DNA of 64,000 bases from Phycisphaerales bacterium (lineage in GTDB: Bacteria; Planctomycetota; Phycisphaerae; Phycisphaerales; UBA1924). Each line of letters starts with the position of its first letter. The first letter of the stretch is position 1. The translations under genes and the position numbers were made by a program. The stretch lies in contig JAJDDD010000020.1 of assembly GCA_029260495.1 (NCBI GenBank), positions 62,001-126,000 of the forward strand, written 5' to 3'. A model generated the notes under the pieces. That model was not told the DNA's origin and did not search any database. It was given only the letters and a program-made list of their open reading frames with translations. Shown here one piece after another: positions 61,765 through 64,000 of the stretch.

Positions 61765-63618
61765 TTACGACCCATCGTCTGCGGGGGAATCTTCGACCAT
61801 CTCCTCGACAGCTTCCTGGGCCGCTTCGATGGATTCCTCGATCGCCTCGGTTTCCGGACCCTCGGGGTCGCGCATCTCCTCATAGCTCCCCATCCCCGGG
61901 AGCGGCTGGAGAGAGCCGTCATGGCGAACACGCAGCTGCCCCGTCGCGAGCAGGTAATCGAGGATGGCGTTGCGAAGATCGCGCATGGCGCTGTCGCGGG
62001 CGTCCTCGGCCTGAATGAGATCATCCTGCGAATCGGAGATGAGGTTGGCTTCCTCCTCCTTGATGATGAGCTCTTCAAGTTCCAGGCGGGTGGATTCGAC
62101 GCGCTCTTCAGCGAGGATCAGGGTCAGACGCCGCTGATCAATCTCCCGACGCTGAGCGCGGGCGTCGAGGATGACATTATCGCGGAACTGGTCGTAGTTT
62201 CGGATCTGGCGCTGCAGACCGATGATCGCCGAGCGCACGTTGAGATGCTCAATCTCTCGATCAAGGGGAAGGCTGAGCGTCAGGCCGAGCGCGTATCGGG
62301 CGTCATCAAGGTCAAAACTCAACAACCCGCCAACACGATCCGTAGGATCGGTGTCAAAGTTAACCGAGCCGTCGAAATCGAGATCAGGCAAAAGTTGGTT
62401 GTAGCTGTTGGCGACATCACGGCGGGCGTCATTGATCCGATCGCGCGAGTTTTGCAGATCAAGGCGATAGCGGAGGGCAAGCAGCGCGCTTTGGGCAGGC
62501 GCAATCTCGGGCTCAGGTAGTTCCAGAGAGGTGGGATCGATGATGACCGGTGTTTCGACGGGCATGCCGAGACGGATCTTGAAGCGATCGAGCGCGACAA
62601 GGTACGCCTCGCGGCGGTCGATCAGGGCGCTGCGGGCAGCGAGGACATCAGACTCAAGCCGGCGGGCCCGACTGGCGCTGACCTTCCCGGCTTCAAAGCG
62701 GGCCTGCATACGGTCGAACTCATTGCGCCGGCTATCAAGCGAGCGCCTCTGGTTTTCGATCGAAGAAAGCTGGGCGACGAGGCCGAAGTAGTCCTGCGCG
62801 ATATCGACGAGAAACTCCCGACGGAACCGCTCAAAATCGCGGGCAGCGTAGACGAGATCACGCTCAGCCTGAATGAGATCCTCGCGGGCGATCAGCCCCG
62901 CGTCGCGCAGGAGCGGGATGTTGGCGCTGAGAACGAGCGAGGAGGACTGGGTGTAATCATCGGTGACGCTGGTGCGTAGCTGCTCGGTGGCGCGCCAGAT
63001 GAGGCGGGCTTCGACATCACCTCCATAGGGGAGCCTCTGGGTGACGCGCAAATCGTTGACGAGATTCAGCGCGGTTTCGGCGCCGCCCTCGAAGTCGCCA
63101 GCAATGTTGGCTGAAAGATCGTCGAAAAAGCGCGGACTCCAGCGATGGCGTTCGATCAGCAGCCGGATGGCCGCGAGAAGATAATCCTCCTCAGCGTTGC
63201 GGTACTCCCGGCTCGTCTCCTGAGCAATGCGGAATGAAGTTGTGAGATTAACGTGCATCGCGTCCGCAGGAATCTCCGCGTACTCATCGAGCTTGACAGC
63301 GACATCGCGATCTTCCGCCGCCATCGGGTAGGGCAGCTCATAGGCTGAGGGGTTGACTGTCTCGGGGTGGAGGTCCGCCTGACCTGGCGCTTGCCAGCGA
63401 CCCTGTTCTTCACTATCCACGCGCGGCGGGCGGGCGCCGGCGTTGAGAGAATCAGATCGATGTTGAACAAGAAGGTCAATTTTCTTATCAACATCGCGGA
63501 GGGAGGAGCAGGCCGGCGTCAGAGACGCTGCGGCAATGAGCAGGCCGGCGGCGAGCGCACGCCGCGAGTGCCCCTGGGGAATCGGAATCGACGGGGTGTG
63601 GGTGCGTGCGAGGAACAT
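61765..63618 (-). CDS. TolC-family outer-membrane efflux protein (lipoprotein)
   Basis: A 617-residue TolC/OEP protein. A lipoprotein signal (LAAGLLIAAASLTPAC, with ACSS) anchors the N-terminus. Two repeated long helical halves, with strand segments (RYLDLQNSRDRINDAR type, VDIAQDYFGLVAQLSSIENQ), make the channel. The C-terminal end is acidic (EAIEESIEAAQEAVEEMVED). The start is ATG 63618; the frame opens to 63771 without similarity. With the adjacent HlyD adaptor, it makes a partial efflux or secretion system. It is divergent from the GH35 gene. Confidence 0.9.
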   Translation of the reverse strand: MFLARTHTPSIPIPQGHSRRALAAGLLIAAASLTPACSSLRDVDKKIDLLVQHRSDSLNAGARPPRVDSEEQGRWQAPGQADLHPETVNPSAYELPYPMAAEDRDVAVKLDEYAEIPADAMHVNLTTSFRIAQETSREYRNAEEDYLLAAIRLLIERHRWSPRFFDDLSANIAGDFEGGAETALNLVNDLRVTQRLPYGGDVEARLIWRATEQLRTSVTDDYTQSSSLVLSANIPLLRDAGLIAREDLIQAERDLVYAARDFERFRREFLVDIAQDYFGLVAQLSSIENQRRSLDSRRNEFDRMQARFEAGKVSASRARRLESDVLAARSALIDRREAYLVALDRFKIRLGMPVETPVIIDPTSLELPEPEIAPAQSALLALRYRLDLQNSRDRINDARRDVANSYNQLLPDLDFDGSVNFDTDPTDRVGGLLSFDLDDARYALGLTLSLPLDREIEHLNVRSAIIGLQRQIRNYDQFRDNVILDARAQRREIDQRRLTLILAEERVESTRLELEELIIKEEEANLISDSQDDLIQAEDARDSAMRDLRNAILDYLLATGQLRVRHDGSLQPLPGMGSYEEMRDPEGPETEAIEESIEAAQEAVEEMVEDSPADDGS

Positions 63619-63777
63619 GAACTCGGGAGTGTACCGAAGGGCGGTGGACGTCGTTGCAGGTTGGGAGCGGGTTCGTTGCGTGCCGTCGCGCCGGCATTTA
63701 TGGTTTGACCCCCCACTCATCTGACGAACGCCCGCAAGCCAGGCGGACGGGCAGTCATTTTCCGGACACACCTCTTC

Positions 63778-64000
63778 ATGGCTTCAATCACCTACGACGG
63801 ACAGAGCATCAGCATTGATGGTCGCCGGCGCTGGCTCGTCGCTGGGACGATCGACTACACCCGGATTCCGCCCGGGCAGTGGGCTGACCGCCTCGCGGAC
63901 GCCAAACAGCTCGGACTCAACACGATTTGTGCGCCCTTACGCTGGAGCGCCCATGAGCGGACGCCGGGCAAGTTCGACTTTGAAGGTGAGGACGGCGAGC
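63778..64000 (+). CDS. GH35-type beta-galactosidase, 5' part only
   Basis: The window ends inside this gene after 74 codons. The translation reads as the start of a glycoside-hydrolase family 35 domain: SITYDGQSISIDGRRRWLVA, then GTIDYTRIPPGQWADRLADA and NTICAPLRWSAHERTPGKFD, matching the family's early segment in which SGxxHYxRIPxxxWxDRL and WxxHEPxPGxFxF are conserved. A beta-galactosidase acting on plant or algal polysaccharide is likely. The catalytic Glu residues lie beyond the window. It is divergent from the TolC gene with a 159-base gap. Confidence 0.75.
   Translation, partial: MASITYDGQSISIDGRRRWLVAGTIDYTRIPPGQWADRLADAKQLGLNTICAPLRWSAHERTPGKFDFEGEDGE

Noticed and set aside
61384-62520. 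A 378-codon plus-strand frame over the TolC and adaptor genes
   Set aside because: Antisense to the strong TolC motifs; no ribosome site, and no family pattern.
1-64000. tRNA, tmRNA, rRNA, CRISPR or insertion sequence
   Set aside because: I found no T-loop GGTTCGA-type structure in the gaps, no regularly spaced direct repeats, and no transposase or terminal inverted repeats.

Overview
The window looks like a chromosomal segment of a planctomycete of class Phycisphaerae. The clues are two secreted proteins ending in paired GC-type dockerin repeats (DxDGDG...LLGxWGPC), a PEP-CTERM-like sorting tail, futalosine-pathway menaquinone synthesis (MqnD), a BatA/VWA/DUF4159 cluster, PrkA kinase, and an ACT-domain protein annotated as acetolactate synthase in planctomycetes. 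GC content is moderately high. I found no rRNA, tRNA, CRISPR array, transposase or phage genes.

Layout. 0-10 kb is housekeeping: a TPR protein, smpB, mqnD, an ACT protein, panC, an Asp/Glu racemase-like protein, hscB, two overlapping CNNM/CBS membrane proteins and an SDR oxidoreductase. 10-17 kb holds an S9 peptidase, a ferritin-like protein, glycerate kinase, a lone nuoI, a degenerate alpha/beta hydrolase, an alanine/serine-glyoxylate-type aminotransferase and a DUF971 protein. 17-27 kb holds a secreted protein with a CX4CH haem-like motif, a coiled-coil lipoprotein, a CapD-like sugar dehydratase, dut, a very acidic FtsK and a sugar epimerase. 27-34 kb is an overlapping BatA/VWA/DUF4159 operon without its usual MoxR and DUF58 partners, followed by a SIMPL protein. 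35-37 kb is a lone atpA with a clear intrinsic terminator. 37-43 kb, on the minus strand, encodes secreted proteins, one with a probable frameshift. 43-44 kb encodes a PilZ-REC-Hpt protein whose two phosphotransfer residues are both replaced.

The most interesting region is 44.3-55.1 kb. A six-gene minus-strand run (threonine-synthase-like, PLP lyase, molybdenum hydroxylase of the selenium-dependent xanthine dehydrogenase type, SsnA, M20 carbamoylase, beta-ureidopropionase-like nitrilase) meets a plus-strand YgfK-like flavin/Fe-S protein with no gap. It resembles the purine/urate catabolic clusters of enterobacteria and anaerobic gut bacteria, but several expected parts are absent: hydantoinase, carbamoyltransferase, the FAD subunit of the hydroxylase, the NAD(P)H-oxidoreductase half of YgfK, and selenium-cofactor maturation genes. 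I interpret it as a variant N-heterocycle catabolic system.

55-64 kb holds trmB, prkA (behind a leader with two hairpins), a Rieske oxygenase, a TolC-adaptor pair and the first codons of a GH35 beta-galactosidase.

The plus strand is visibly C-rich up to about 17 kb and G-rich from about 19 kb, whichever strand the genes lie on. This is the polarity of a replication-origin switch and is reported as a finding.
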